From assembly GCF_030767025.1 (NCBI RefSeq), contig NZ_JASITE010000027.1:1-62589 (forward strand): 62,589 bases of DNA. The letters are read 5' to 3'. The notes below the pieces were generated by a model that searched no databases, was not told the origin of the DNA, and worked only from the letters and a program-made list of their open reading frames with translations. The number at the start of each line of letters is the position of its first letter. Positions within the stretch are counted from its first letter, which is position 1. The translations under genes were made by a program, and so were the position numbers. This stretch comes from Nocardia sp. CC227C (GTDB taxonomy: Bacteria; Actinomycetota; Actinomycetes; Mycobacteriales; Mycobacteriaceae). Shown one piece after another: positions 16,786 through 25,180 of the stretch.

Positions 16786-19700
16786 CGCCCGAAACCTCCC
16801 CTCACCTGGCTAGCGAGCGTCTTACGTCGGTAAATGCGTTCCATAGCGCGAGCGGAGGAGTGGGGGTCCATGCCGTTGAACGTGGGGGCGTAGGTATCGC
16901 CTCCGCCCGTGGGCTGGGCGGGGGCTAGATCCGCGGCGCCGACAAACTGCTGCAGTTGCTGCGGGCTGTTGAAGATCGGCTCCGGCCGGCGGGACAGGTT
17001 GATCGCCGCCTCGCCGGGCTTGAGCCACCCGCCCTGGTCGTAGATCTTGGTCCGCAGCATGTAGCGGTCCTTGACCTTCTCCGGGGCGTTCTGGATGTAG
17101 GGCTTGAGGAGTTTGCGGGCGTCCTCGCCCGTCGGGATGGTCACCGGCAGCTGGCGGTCGATCTCCTCCTGCGAGAACGAACCGACCGAGAACGGGAACT
17201 GGATGCCGAGCTTCTGCAAGTCCTCGTCGCTGGGAGTGTTGACCCGGACACTGAACAGGTCCCCGAACCCGAACGGCAGATTCTCGCTGATCGCGCCAAA
17301 CGCGACGTTGAGCAGCTCGAAGCCGGTCTTCTTCAGCAACTCCAGCGACTTGCCCGCAAACGAGTCCTTGAACTGCTTTCCCCGCAGCTCATCGAGCTTG
17401 TTCTCCGCCGACTGCAACGCCAGATCCGCGCGGCGGAGGTCCCGATCCGTCGACTCCTCGTCCGCGTACACCTCATCGCGGCGATCCCTGGCCTCGTCCC
17501 GATCGAGAACTGCGGATTCCCAAGCGATCTCGTCATCGGACATGCGGCCCTCGAGCGCAGGAGCCTCCGGGACATATTCGTCATCGCCGAGAGCGTCCTG
17601 ACCGCGCTCATCCTTCTCGGCCTGCAGATCGACCAGATCCTGCTCGGCCTGCCGCACCTGCAGGTCCGCTCGCCGCTTATCGAGTTCGGTGGAGTCCTCG
17701 TCCTCATACACCTCGGCGCGGTTGGCCTTTGCCTCATCGACATCGAGGCGGGCGCCCTCGAGCCTCAGCTCATCAGCCTCGGTCCACTCCTTGGTCTTCT
17801 TGTTCTTGCCGTCCTTGGTGCGCACCCCAGCTTCGTCGATTCCCGCGATCAACTTGTTGGGCAGATGGAAATGCGCGGTGAACTGGCCATCGTTGGCCCC
17901 TACCGCAGGCGACCCCAACTGGGAAGTGCCGTGTGCACCACCGGCTTCCAGCGGCTTGCCATTCAATGTGGCGGCCATGTGCTGGGAGTTCACGCCCACC
18001 TTGAAGTAGGTGCCCGACGGCCCGAGGCCGGACTCCAGCCCCGCAGTCGCACCGTCCAGCAAGCTCATGGTGGTGTACAGACGCCTTGTGGAGCCAGTGA
18101 CGCCCATGAGGATCTGCTGGATCCAGCCGACCAGGCCCGAGCAGTCGAAGTTCGTCGGCCCGGTGCCGCCCCACTGGTACTTATTGCCGGAAACGTTCTT
18201 CGCGGCGCTGATCGCCTTCGCGACACCGCGCGGCACCCTGCCGTCGGTGAACCCGCCCTCGGCGAAAGCTTGCAGCCGGTAGCCGAACATGTCGGCCACA
18301 CGGGCCAGGATCGCCGTCGACCGGGAGCGTTTCGACGACGCGAGCGGAATGAAGGCTTCCCCACCGGTTTCCGGCTCCGCCCACTGCACTAAATTCGGTC
18401 GCGGCTGCTGGATCCTCGCCTGGCTGGGCAGCGGGCCGTCGATCGCCCCCTCGGCGCGCGGAACGACCACGCCGCCGTCGGCTTCATGCAGCTTCTTCAG
18501 GGTCTCGACACTCAGCGAGACGTTCTGGACCTTGTCCGGCAGCTTCGTGTCGATAATCTGCTGGAGCTCGTTGAGAACCTTCTGTACGTCGGGTGCGCTG
18601 ATGTGCACCTGGCCGTTCTTGGCGTTGAGCGTATCGACCTTGATGCCGGCCAGCTCGAGCGCGTTGATGACCTCCGCATCGCCCTTGACGTCCAGCGGGA
18701 TCGTGACGTCGCCTGAATTGGCTTTCAGCAGACCGCCGATGGCTGTCAGCTTCTGCTCCACCGTATCGGCGCCCTTGAGCTCGGCCAGGGTCGTCACGTT
18801 CTGAGGAATGAGGTTCATCTGGGCTGCCATCTCGCGCACCTGCGCGGTGGTCAGCCCAGCAGCGTTCGCCAGATTCGCGTACTGCTGCTCGTTCTGGATC
18901 AGCGTCGCGTTGACGGCTTCCATATCGCCGGTCGCGGCGACCTGTGCTGTGGCGTTCTTGATGTCGAGCAGCGTCTGATAGAGGCGACCGCCATTCTCGG
19001 TGCCGGTGTTCACCTCGCCGTTCTGTTTGACCAGCTGCTCGCCGAAGCCCTTGCTGGCATCCCATGCTTCCTGCGCGGCCTGCGCTGTCCGGCGGACCTG
19101 CTCGTTGTACTGCGCGACAGCCTCCTGTGCGGATACCGGCTTGCCGCCCATGATGTCGAGTGCCGTCTTCATCGCGTTGACGCGATCGGTCGCCGTTGCT
19201 GTTTCGTCGGCCAGGACCTTGATCGCGTCGCTCAACGCGAAGAACCCGGGAGTGGTGGTCTTGGCTACGTCCTGCGCTCGTAGAAACGCCTCGCGAATCT
19301 CCGTGATCCGAGCGATCGCCTCTTGTCCGCCGTTGCTGGTTTCCCGCAACCGCCCGACCAGAGCCACGAACGAGCCGCTGCTGCCGGTGACCTGCTCGGA
19401 CATCTCCTTCGCGGACAGGCCCAGCTCGCGGAAGCTCGTGCGGGCCGCATCGGCTTCCTGCCAGGCATCTGTCTGGATGTTCTTGGCGCGGGTGCCTGCG
19501 AGTGCCTCTCCTTCCAGCAGGCCCGTGAGGTCTTTCCACTGAGCCGCTAGCGGCGCGAAGAGTCCAGGCTTGGTGTCACCGAGCCGTTCGACGTCGGAAA
19601 GAGTTCGTTCGATCTGGTCGGATACCGAGGTGAACACCTCATCCGAGACCGCGCCCTCAGACTTCTGGAATGCCTTCGCCATCTCGCGCTGTGCCACTGC

Positions 19701-21353
19701 CAGCTGCGTAGTCGACTCTCGCAGAATGTTTTGCTGCTGGGATGCCTTCCGGAGTTCGTTGGAGACTCCGACCACGGCGATGGTGGCCACGGCGAACGCG
19801 ACCCCCCATGGGCCACCGAGGAAGTTCGTCAGGCTCGATGCAGCCGACCGCAGCCCGACCGTAGCGGCGGCCACGGTCCCCTGGGTGCGAGCAAACCACG
19901 CGGCGGACCTGGATGTTTCAGCGAACGCTTGCTGCATCCGTGCGATCACGGGAACGTGGGTGCCGAGCTGGTTGATCGCCGAGCCGAACCGGCCCAAAGG
20001 ATAGGTAACTCCACCAGCTGTATGGATCACGCGCCCTGTCGCCGTGGCGATCGCGTGCAGTCCGGTCGCGGCGGTCGTAGCTCGCCCTTGTAGCCCGGTC
20101 ATCGCAGCGCCGACGGCCTGCAGTCGCGGCGGGATCAGCTTCCACGCCAGCCAGCCAGCGATCAGCGCCGTAACCAGCGTCTGGTTATTCGCCATCACGC
20201 CGCCGAGGCCGGACAGCGCGGGCGCGAGTACTCCGCCCGCAATGTCTCCCGCAGCCTTCAAGGCTGCCGAGAAAGCCGTCCACGCGCCTGCCGCGACCGC
20301 GCCACCCGCGCTGGTGAGAGACTTCGCCATTTCACTGGTTGCCGAGGCGGCCTGCTGCGCGCCGCTGGCCAGCCCCGACAGCATTCCGGTCACGTCATCG
20401 GCGAATCTCGACAGAAACGCCGCAGCTTCACTGTTGGTGAAGCTGCGCCACATCTCGGCAACCTTCGGCACAATCTGCCCGAACAAGATCGCGTCCAGCC
20501 GCTCAGCGAACGGCTTGAGCCGGTTGTTGACTTGATCGAGCCCCTCGGTGATCTGCCCAAACCACCCAGTGAGGCGGGCGAATGTCGGGCCGAGCGCGGA
20601 AGCACCCAGGCGGCCGAGCGCCGCGCCGACGTTGGCCAGCGACCCTCGCACGGTCTTGCCGGATTCGAGCGCGGCGCCGGCGAGATGCTCAGTGAGGACC
20701 CGCTGGAAGGTCTGGGCATCGAGCTTGCCGTCTTCGACCATCTTGCGGAACTCTTTGCCCGAGAGCTTGAACTCGTCCTGCAACCACGTGAAGACCGGCA
20801 GACCCCGGTCCGCGAGTTGGTTCAGGGTATCGGTGAAAACGATTCCGCCGGTGGTGGTTTGGTTGATGACCGAGCCCATCTCGCCCAGGCTCGAACCGGC
20901 GATGGTCGCTGTATCGGCGATCAGCTTGAGGTAGCCCGTCAGCTGCTCGCCGGGCTTGATCCCGGCCGCCACAGCGGTAGCCGCGACCGTCGCGGCGTCG
21001 CCGAGTCCGAACGCGGTCCCCTTCACCGACGCCAGCGCGGAGTCCATGATCTTCTGGATCGCTGCCGCGTCATGCCCCAGGCCGCGCAGCTTGCCCTGCG
21101 CGTCGTCGATCGCGGCGAGCCGACCGAAGCCTTTCGTCAGGGCGGTGCCGATGGCGGCCGTCGCGGCCGTCGCGGCGGCAGCGGCTCCGACCCTGAATGT
21201 CGCGCCCAGCCCTGTGGCGAGTCGCTGGCCGATTCCACGTCCCGCCTGGTCCGCATTTCGCCCAGCGCGCCCGAGCTGGCGGTCGATCTCGCCCGGGATC
21301 TGGGACGCGTCGGTAACGAGGGAGATGTAGCCAACGGCAAGTTCGACCGCCAA
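16782..21353 (-). CDS. Tape measure protein with NlpC/P60-like domain
   Basis: 1523 aa. Residues 1-330: tape-measure N-domain (GLGDAATVAATAVAAGIKPGEQL, TGGIVFTDTLNQLADRGLPV); then hydrophobic helices around 380-560, long helical rod, and at ~1040-1170 an NlpC/P60-type papain-like domain with WGGTGPTNFDCSG (Cys1071) and SQHMAATLNG (His1125). After it come two near-copies of an acidic coiled-coil unit. TTG start with an exceptionally strong GGAGGTGATC site. At ~0.15 nm per residue it predicts a tail near 230 nm. The peptidase domain would help DNA entry. Confidence 0.93.
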   Translation of the reverse strand: MAVELAVGYISLVTDASQIPGEIDRQLGRAGRNADQAGRGIGQRLATGLGATFRVGAAAAATAATAAIGTALTKGFGRLAAIDDAQGKLRGLGHDAAAIQKIMDSALASVKGTAFGLGDAATVAATAVAAGIKPGEQLTGYLKLIADTATIAGSSLGEMGSVINQTTTGGIVFTDTLNQLADRGLPVFTWLQDEFKLSGKEFRKMVEDGKLDAQTFQRVLTEHLAGAALESGKTVRGSLANVGAALGRLGASALGPTFARLTGWFGQITEGLDQVNNRLKPFAERLDAILFGQIVPKVAEMWRSFTNSEAAAFLSRFADDVTGMLSGLASGAQQAASATSEMAKSLTSAGGAVAAGAWTAFSAALKAAGDIAGGVLAPALSGLGGVMANNQTLVTALIAGWLAWKLIPPRLQAVGAAMTGLQGRATTAATGLHAIATATGRVIHTAGGVTYPLGRFGSAINQLGTHVPVIARMQQAFAETSRSAAWFARTQGTVAAATVGLRSAASSLTNFLGGPWGVAFAVATIAVVGVSNELRKASQQQNILRESTTQLAVAQREMAKAFQKSEGAVSDEVFTSVSDQIERTLSDVERLGDTKPGLFAPLAAQWKDLTGLLEGEALAGTRAKNIQTDAWQEADAARTSFRELGLSAKEMSEQVTGSSGSFVALVGRLRETSNGGQEAIARITEIREAFLRAQDVAKTTTPGFFALSDAIKVLADETATATDRVNAMKTALDIMGGKPVSAQEAVAQYNEQVRRTAQAAQEAWDASKGFGEQLVKQNGEVNTGTENGGRLYQTLLDIKNATAQVAATGDMEAVNATLIQNEQQYANLANAAGLTTAQVREMAAQMNLIPQNVTTLAELKGADTVEQKLTAIGGLLKANSGDVTIPLDVKGDAEVINALELAGIKVDTLNAKNGQVHISAPDVQKVLNELQQIIDTKLPDKVQNVSLSVETLKKLHEADGGVVVPRAEGAIDGPLPSQARIQQPRPNLVQWAEPETGGEAFIPLASSKRSRSTAILARVADMFGYRLQAFAEGGFTDGRVPRGVAKAISAAKNVSGNKYQWGGTGPTNFDCSGLVGWIQQILMGVTGSTRRLYTTMSLLDGATAGLESGLGPSGTYFKVGVNSQHMAATLNGKPLEAGGAHGTSQLGSPAVGANDGQFTAHFHLPNKLIAGIDEAGVRTKDGKNKKTKEWTEADELRLEGARLDVDEAKANRAEVYEDEDSTELDKRRADLQVRQAEQDLVDLQAEKDERGQDALGDDEYVPEAPALEGRMSDDEIAWESAVLDRDEARDRRDEVYADEESTDRDLRRADLALQSAENKLDELRGKQFKDSFAGKSLELLKKTGFELLNVAFGAISENLPFGFGDLFSVRVNTPSDEDLQKLGIQFPFSVGSFSQEEIDRQLPVTIPTGEDARKLLKPYIQNAPEKVKDRYMLRTKIYDQGGWLKPGEAAINLSRRPEPIFNSPQQLQQFVGAADLAPAQPTGGGDTYAPTFNGMDPHSSARAMERIYRRKTLASQVRGGFGR

Positions 21354-21473
21354 GGGATCACCTCCATTGTGTTGTTATGCGCAAGGGCTACCGGGCGATG
21401 AGCCAGGCAGGTACCGTCATCGACCACGTGGGCGTCGAGATCCGGGGACTGCCTGTATCGATGGAGAAATCAG

Positions 21474-21887
21474 ATGCGCCGATGCGCCGCTTTCGTAACT
21501 GCCGCCATCGCATGTGCAACCTTTGTTGCAGGATGTGGGGGAGCAGCAGACGACACCTCAGAAACCCGTTCGGCCGCCAGCACTTCCGTAGAGAACGATG
21601 GGCCGATGGCCGCGCGCGGGAACTGGGATACGGGCTTGTTGCAGGCACCCGGACCGACGGCCAAGGACGTGGAGTTCCTGACCCTCATCGACGCGGACAG
21701 CCCAAAGTGGCAGGGCGAGACCGGATTCGAATTGGCGTATCCCGCAAGGGGTAGCAGCGGTGACACGGTGTGCGAGTGGCCCGTGGACCAACTCGTGAAC
21801 GAGCATTTCGGGGTCAAGCAGATGGTCCCGGACCCAGACAATCGCCGCGTGTATTTCGAGGCCGCGAAAGCGGTCTACTGTCCCTGA
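21474..21887 (+). CDS. Exported lipoprotein, DUF732-like, inside the tail operon
   Basis: 137 aa on the strand opposite to all its neighbours. Basic start, hydrophobic core and lipobox FVAGC (Cys21) mark a lipoprotein; the mature part holds DVEFLTLIDADSPKW, a Cys pair and the end AAKAVYCP, like DUF732 proteins. GGAGAAA precedes ATG 21474. Placed between tape measure and tail chaperones and convergent with the latter (13-base overlap). Being antisense to late genes it can be expressed from the prophage. A superinfection-exclusion role is plausible (phage TP-J34 Ltp is a lipoprotein that acts on tape-measure proteins) but unproven here. Confidence 0.8.
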   Translation: MRRCAAFVTAAIACATFVAGCGGAADDTSETRSAASTSVENDGPMAARGNWDTGLLQAPGPTAKDVEFLTLIDADSPKWQGETGFELAYPARGSSGDTVCEWPVDQLVNEHFGVKQMVPDPDNRRVYFEAAKAVYCP

Positions 21888-22641
21888 ACTCGCGATTGCG
21901 CCCTGGCTCGCCGCTCTGCGAGCTGGTCCTTGATCTGCTCGATCGGTATGACGTTCTGCGGCTTGACTCGCTGCGGTTTCGGATAGGCCGGTTCGAAGAT
22001 CGTCGGCTTCTTACCCTTCCCGCCGCCGCGCTGCCAGTTCGCGCCCTGCATGGCGAACAGCTGCCACGACTGGAGGCGGGTGGGCATGTCATACCACCAG
22101 TCGTAGGGGTAGCGGGCCCGGAAATAGGCTGACTCCCCCGCCGGCGGCAGGTTTTCGAGCCAGTCCCGGAACTGGATCCAGGAGATCCATTCGCCGATAT
22201 TCTCGGCGTGCAGTCCGAGACGTTCGAGTAGATCGGTGTGGATGGCCCCCGAGTGCGGTCCGTTGTCTAGGACTTGTCGGAGGCCGAAGATTCCCCCACC
22301 GACATGTCCGAGGCGTTGAGCCATTCCTTGTCGAGAGCCATCAGCTCACCCTTGGTCAGCTTCGCGATCTTGTTGTAGGTGGCCTTGGGCAATATCAGCT
22401 CGAACAGCTTGAGCATCGGGTCGTACTCGTGCATGGTGGCTCGCTCGGCCGGGTCGGTGTCAGGGGAGGTCACTTTGCGCTCCCACTCGCGAAGCCATGG
22501 CTCGTACTTGTCCATGATCGGCTTCGCGATGTACTGCGCCTTGGGAACTGTGAGCGGCAGGACCTCACCATCGGTGAGTTCGATCTCGAATTCGACCTGG
22601 TTGCACGGGTTGTGCGCGCCAGCGATACGGATAGGTGCCAT
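21875..22641 (-). CDS. Tail assembly chaperone, -1 frameshift product
   Basis: Fusion of the 22641 gene with the following frame. If ribosomes slip back one base at GGGGGAA (22297-22291), 116 codons of the first frame continue into GIFGLRQVLDN and end at 21875, giving about 255 aa. The second frame has no good start of its own: it begins inside the first gene. Its content (WISWIQFRDWLENLPP, Trp/Tyr-rich, basic end) is typical of the GT-type product. G and GT proteins coat the tape measure during tail assembly. Confidence 0.85.
22267..22641 (-). CDS. Tail assembly chaperone, unshifted product
   Basis: 124 aa: beta-rich start (VEFEIELTDGEVLPLTV), helical middle, and acidic end SDMSVGESSASDKS. 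ATG 22641 was chosen over an upstream frame start because the protein begins with a typical MAPIRIAG. Lies between major tail protein and tape measure, the invariant place of the G/GT pair in siphophages. Confidence 0.85.
   Translation of the reverse strand: MAPIRIAGAHNPCNQVEFEIELTDGEVLPLTVPKAQYIAKPIMDKYEPWLREWERKVTSPDTDPAERATMHEYDPMLKLFELILPKATYNKIAKLTKGELMALDKEWLNASDMSVGESSASDKS
22291..22297 (-). other. Programmed -1 frameshift site GGGGGAA
   Basis: On the - strand the frame reads GTG GGG GAA. A P-site GGG tRNA can re-pair with GGG one base back, after which GGA ATC TTC is read. The overlap of the two frames (22267-22324) contains no other slippery run. Confidence 0.7.
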
Positions 22642-22719
22642 GTGATCCGAGCCTTTCGTGACGGAGGTGATCCGGGCCCGAAGGCCCGCCCCGGCAGGGC
22701 AGGCCCGGATCAAGGGGTA

Positions 22720-22739
22720 CAGAAACAACCCCGCCGGGG
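22720..22739 (-). terminator. Hairpin after major tail protein gene
   Basis: On the - strand CCCC-GGC-GGGG is followed by TTGTTTCTG, 12 bases after the major tail protein stop. A larger inverted repeat (CCGCCCCGGC at 22686-22695 with GCCGGGGCGG at 22733-22742) encloses it. A partial terminator here would reduce expression of chaperones and tape measure relative to the tail tube protein. Confidence 0.6.
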
Positions 22740-22751
22740 CGGATCAGGGGA

Positions 22752-23312
22752 TTACGAGCCGGTTTCCTCGATGTACTCGATGACGTTGTCACCCGCGGTG
22801 TTCGGGTACGCCTTCACATCGAGCTCGTAGCGGACCAGGTCGGTGTGGACGAGGGTGATGTCACCGACGGACACGACCTGGCCGACGGGGATGACCTGGC
22901 GCTTGAGGACGCCGTTGTCGCCGATGGTGTCGAGCACGAACACCGACCGCGGCAGGCGGATGCGGTTGTGCTTGACCGTGATCAGGCCGCCGCTGTCGGT
23001 GACGTTGTCGTCGCCGAAGGTGGTCTTGAGGACGTTGAGGTTGCCGTCCTCGAGGAGGATGACCTTGACCATCCAGTCGTAGTTGTCCTGAGTGGTCGCC
23101 ACGGTGTCGCCGCCGAACGCCTTGTGGTCGGTGGTGTCTCGGGTGGTCGTGATGACCAGGCCCTCTTCGCCGAGGTACCCGTGATCGAGGTAGTCCACGG
23201 CGAGAGCGGTCGCGGCGTCAGTGGGCAGCGCGGTGCCCAGCGGCGCGCGGGAGAAGACGCCAACGCCTCCAGGGCGCGGGCTCGCGACAAAAACGTTAGC
23301 CGAATCGGCCAT
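22752..23312 (-). CDS. Major tail protein (tail tube)
   Basis: 186 aa. Pattern of siphophage tube proteins: N-terminal FVASPRPGGVGVFSRAPLGTALPTD, LGEEGLVITTTRDT, the VVATTQDNYDW-like strand and an immunoglobulin-like strand pair near the end. Upstream of the frameshifted chaperones and downstream of the tail terminator, as expected. Confidence 0.88.
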   Translation of the reverse strand: MADSANVFVASPRPGGVGVFSRAPLGTALPTDAATALAVDYLDHGYLGEEGLVITTTRDTTDHKAFGGDTVATTQDNYDWMVKVILLEDGNLNVLKTTFGDDNVTDSGGLITVKHNRIRLPRSVFVLDTIGDNGVLKRQVIPVGQVVSVGDITLVHTDLVRYELDVKAYPNTAGDNVIEYIEETGS

Positions 23313-23375
23313 GAGAGTGCCCCTTTCGAAGGCGTTGCGATCCGGGCCTGAAAGGGTTGAAAAGTGTTGCGAGAG

Positions 23376-23795
23376 CTATCTACTGACGGCGAGACCGAGA
23401 CTGCCGATGACCTGCCAGCGCACCATGGACGGCCGTTTCGGGTCCGGGTGCGGTGAACAGCCCGCGTCGTGCCAGTAGCGAACGAAGCAGCCCGCGAAGG
23501 TTTCCGAGCGGGCAGCGGTGAGCACGGCGCGCACCTGGTTGGCGAGGATCTCCGCTTCAGTGGAGCCGTTGTAGACGCCGGGCCGGTCAGCGACCCAGCA
23601 TTCGAACAGCATGAACGGTTCGTCGGTGACCATGTTGACCATGCCGGTGTGCATGCGGTCCACCCGCACCAGCCGGTCGTGGCCGTCTTCGAACGCTCCG
23701 GAGACGAAGATCGGGTTCGCTGTCACCAGGGGAAGTTTCGCCTCCAGCAAGGCGATGGCGACCGTGACCGCGGGGTGAGCGATGGGGATTGTCAT
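23376..23795 (-). CDS. Tail terminator protein
   Basis: 139 aa, ATG 23795 overlapping the previous stop. Helix followed by beta sheet (ITVAIALLEAKLP-like start, MLFECWVAD, NQVRAVLTAA helix) fits the gpU/HK97 gp10-neighbour terminator fold that caps the tail tube. The call rests mainly on position directly before the major tail protein. Confidence 0.7.
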   Translation of the reverse strand: MTIPIAHPAVTVAIALLEAKLPLVTANPIFVSGAFEDGHDRLVRVDRMHTGMVNMVTDEPFMLFECWVADRPGVYNGSTEAEILANQVRAVLTAARSETFAGCFVRYWHDAGCSPHPDPKRPSMVRWQVIGSLGLAVSR

Positions 23796-24055
23796 CGCGC
23801 GGCACCCATGGCACGCAGGAGCGTGTTGTTCTCGGCGTTGTCGAGCATCGCTTCGGGGGTGTTGGTGACGACCGAGACGCGCCAGCGGCCTTGGGGGCGT
23901 TTCGCTCCCTGCCGTGAATCCATCCCGTATCCGGCGGCCTCACCGCCCGCAGCGGCGAGGACCCGCTGTCCGCGTGCCTCGAGGTCGGCGACGACGCCGG
24001 GCTCGGAGCGCAGCGCGTAGTAGCCGGCGATGTTGTGCCTGACTCGGATCGGCAT
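23792..24055 (-). CDS. HK97 gp10-like head-tail protein
   Basis: 87 aa, basic start MPIRVRHN, then a helix with LEARGQRVLAAAG and a strand RWRVSVVTNT: small version of the gp10-type neck/tail protein. Overlaps the preceding gene stop. Position between stopper and tail terminator supports the assignment. Confidence 0.65.
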   Translation of the reverse strand: MPIRVRHNIAGYYALRSEPGVVADLEARGQRVLAAAGGEAAGYGMDSRQGAKRPQGRWRVSVVTNTPEAMLDNAENNTLLRAMGAAR

Positions 24056-24237
24056 CACTCCTCCTTCTGCAGGGACGCGGTTTCCGGGTCTTTGCGCACC
24101 GACACCCACTGTTCAGCTGCGTAGAGGGCGACGAGTTCGTTGCCGGCGAACACCATCAGGTTGTTGGCTTCGTCGGTGGCGAATCTGGTGACGGCCTCGA
24201 ACGTTTCGGTCGTGGCCGTGGTGGTGACGGTCAACAT
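24055..24237 (-). CDS. Small head-tail region protein, 60 aa
   Basis: Thr-rich start MLTVTTTATTETFEAV then a short alpha/beta segment (NNLMVFAGNELVALY) ending QKEE. Starts 8 bases after the head-closure gene and overlaps the next. Genuine by context; function unknown. Confidence 0.65.
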   Translation of the reverse strand: MLTVTTTATTETFEAVTRFATDEANNLMVFAGNELVALYAAEQWVSVRKDPETASLQKEE

Positions 24238-24245
24238 CGGTGCCC

Positions 24246-24617
24246 CTATCCGGTTATGCGGCGCAGGTTGATGGTGTTGCCCGGCACCCACCCGAACGGG
24301 TTGCCATCCGAGGATTCCGGGATGCCGACGACCTCCCACTGGCCGAGCTCGGGTAAGTCGATGACGTCCCGGTCCGCGGGCTTGAACCCGGGCAAGGTGA
24401 ACAGCTTCGCCGTGCGCTCCACCCGGTTCGTGTGGCCGGTGACGTGCGGCTCGAGAGACTTCGGGGTCTCGATACCGATCACGGCCACCTGCACGCCGGG
24501 CTGATCCAGTGGCGGCGTGTACACCGCGACCACCCGGTTATGGGCGTCCCGGGTGCCGCTGCTGTAGACGTGGTGGCCGACCGTGATCGGAGTGGGCCAC
24601 TCAAGGCTGGCAGACAA
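24246..24617 (-). CDS. Head-closure (stopper) protein
   Basis: About 123 aa, beta-rich: VGHHVYSSGTRD, AVYTPPLDQPGVQVAVIGIET, QWEVVGIPESS. Resembles the small beta-barrel stopper of siphophages. The start is uncertain; TTG 24617, within the last codons of the adaptor gene, gives a 17-base overlap and follows a GGGA-type site. Confidence 0.65.
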   Translation of the reverse strand: MSASLEWPTPITVGHHVYSSGTRDAHNRVVAVYTPPLDQPGVQVAVIGIETPKSLEPHVTGHTNRVERTAKLFTLPGFKPADRDVIDLPELGQWEVVGIPESSDGNPFGWVPGNTINLRRITG

Positions 24618-25179
24618 TGACTTTCGTCCCTCGATAGCGGAATGACCGAGCCACGGCTCGGTCCTCCGGGGACAAGGTGGTGCCTCCACCGAGCGCCCAT
24701 GCGGCGTAGGTGTTGGTTTCCTGGAAGCCGCCCGCACTCCGCTGCTGGGTGACGATCCCGGCCTGGGCTTGGGCCGGGGCACGGAGCACCTTCGCGGCGA
24801 TCTCGGCGATGGTGATGCGCACCAGGTCCGGCACCGCCCCGCCGTGGGAGTACGTGACGGTGACGAACTCGTGCGACACCATAGGTGTGCCATCGCGCGT
24901 CACCGTCAGCCACTGCCCCGACAGTTCGTGGTCGATATCGGCGCCGTCGTCGTCGACTACCGCAGTGACTTCCGTTGCGGGAGCTTGCGGGAGCCGGACA
25001 CGTCCGCCTTCGACCTTGAGCCGCACCGTCGATTCGCCAGGGGTGAAGTCCTGTTCCGCTTCCCTTCGGAACAGATCCGATGCCTTGGCGAGGACGTCAC
25101 CGACCTTGTCCTGCTCCGCGGTCGTCAGTGACCGACCGAGCTGGGTTTCGACGTCGGTGTCAGCTGCCAGTGCCACCAT
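24601..25179 (-). CDS. Head-tail adaptor (connector) protein
   Basis: 192 aa. Helical start (DVETQLGRSLTTAEQDKVGDVLAKASDLFRREAEQDF), then beta segment with TVTYSHGGAVPD and a helix AEIAAKVLRAP: this is the gp6/gp15-like adaptor plan that docks on the portal. Follows the capsid gene directly. Confidence 0.75.
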   Translation of the reverse strand: MVALAADTDVETQLGRSLTTAEQDKVGDVLAKASDLFRREAEQDFTPGESTVRLKVEGGRVRLPQAPATEVTAVVDDDGADIDHELSGQWLTVTRDGTPMVSHEFVTVTYSHGGAVPDLVRITIAEIAAKVLRAPAQAQAGIVTQQRSAGGFQETNTYAAWALGGGTTLSPEDRAVARSFRYRGTKVIVCQP

Positions 25180-25180
25180 G

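Noticed and set aside
21377..21754. Overlapping + strand frame starting MRKGYRAMSQ
   Set aside because: Out of frame with the lipoprotein, which has a signal peptide, lipobox and a ribosome site; this frame has none.
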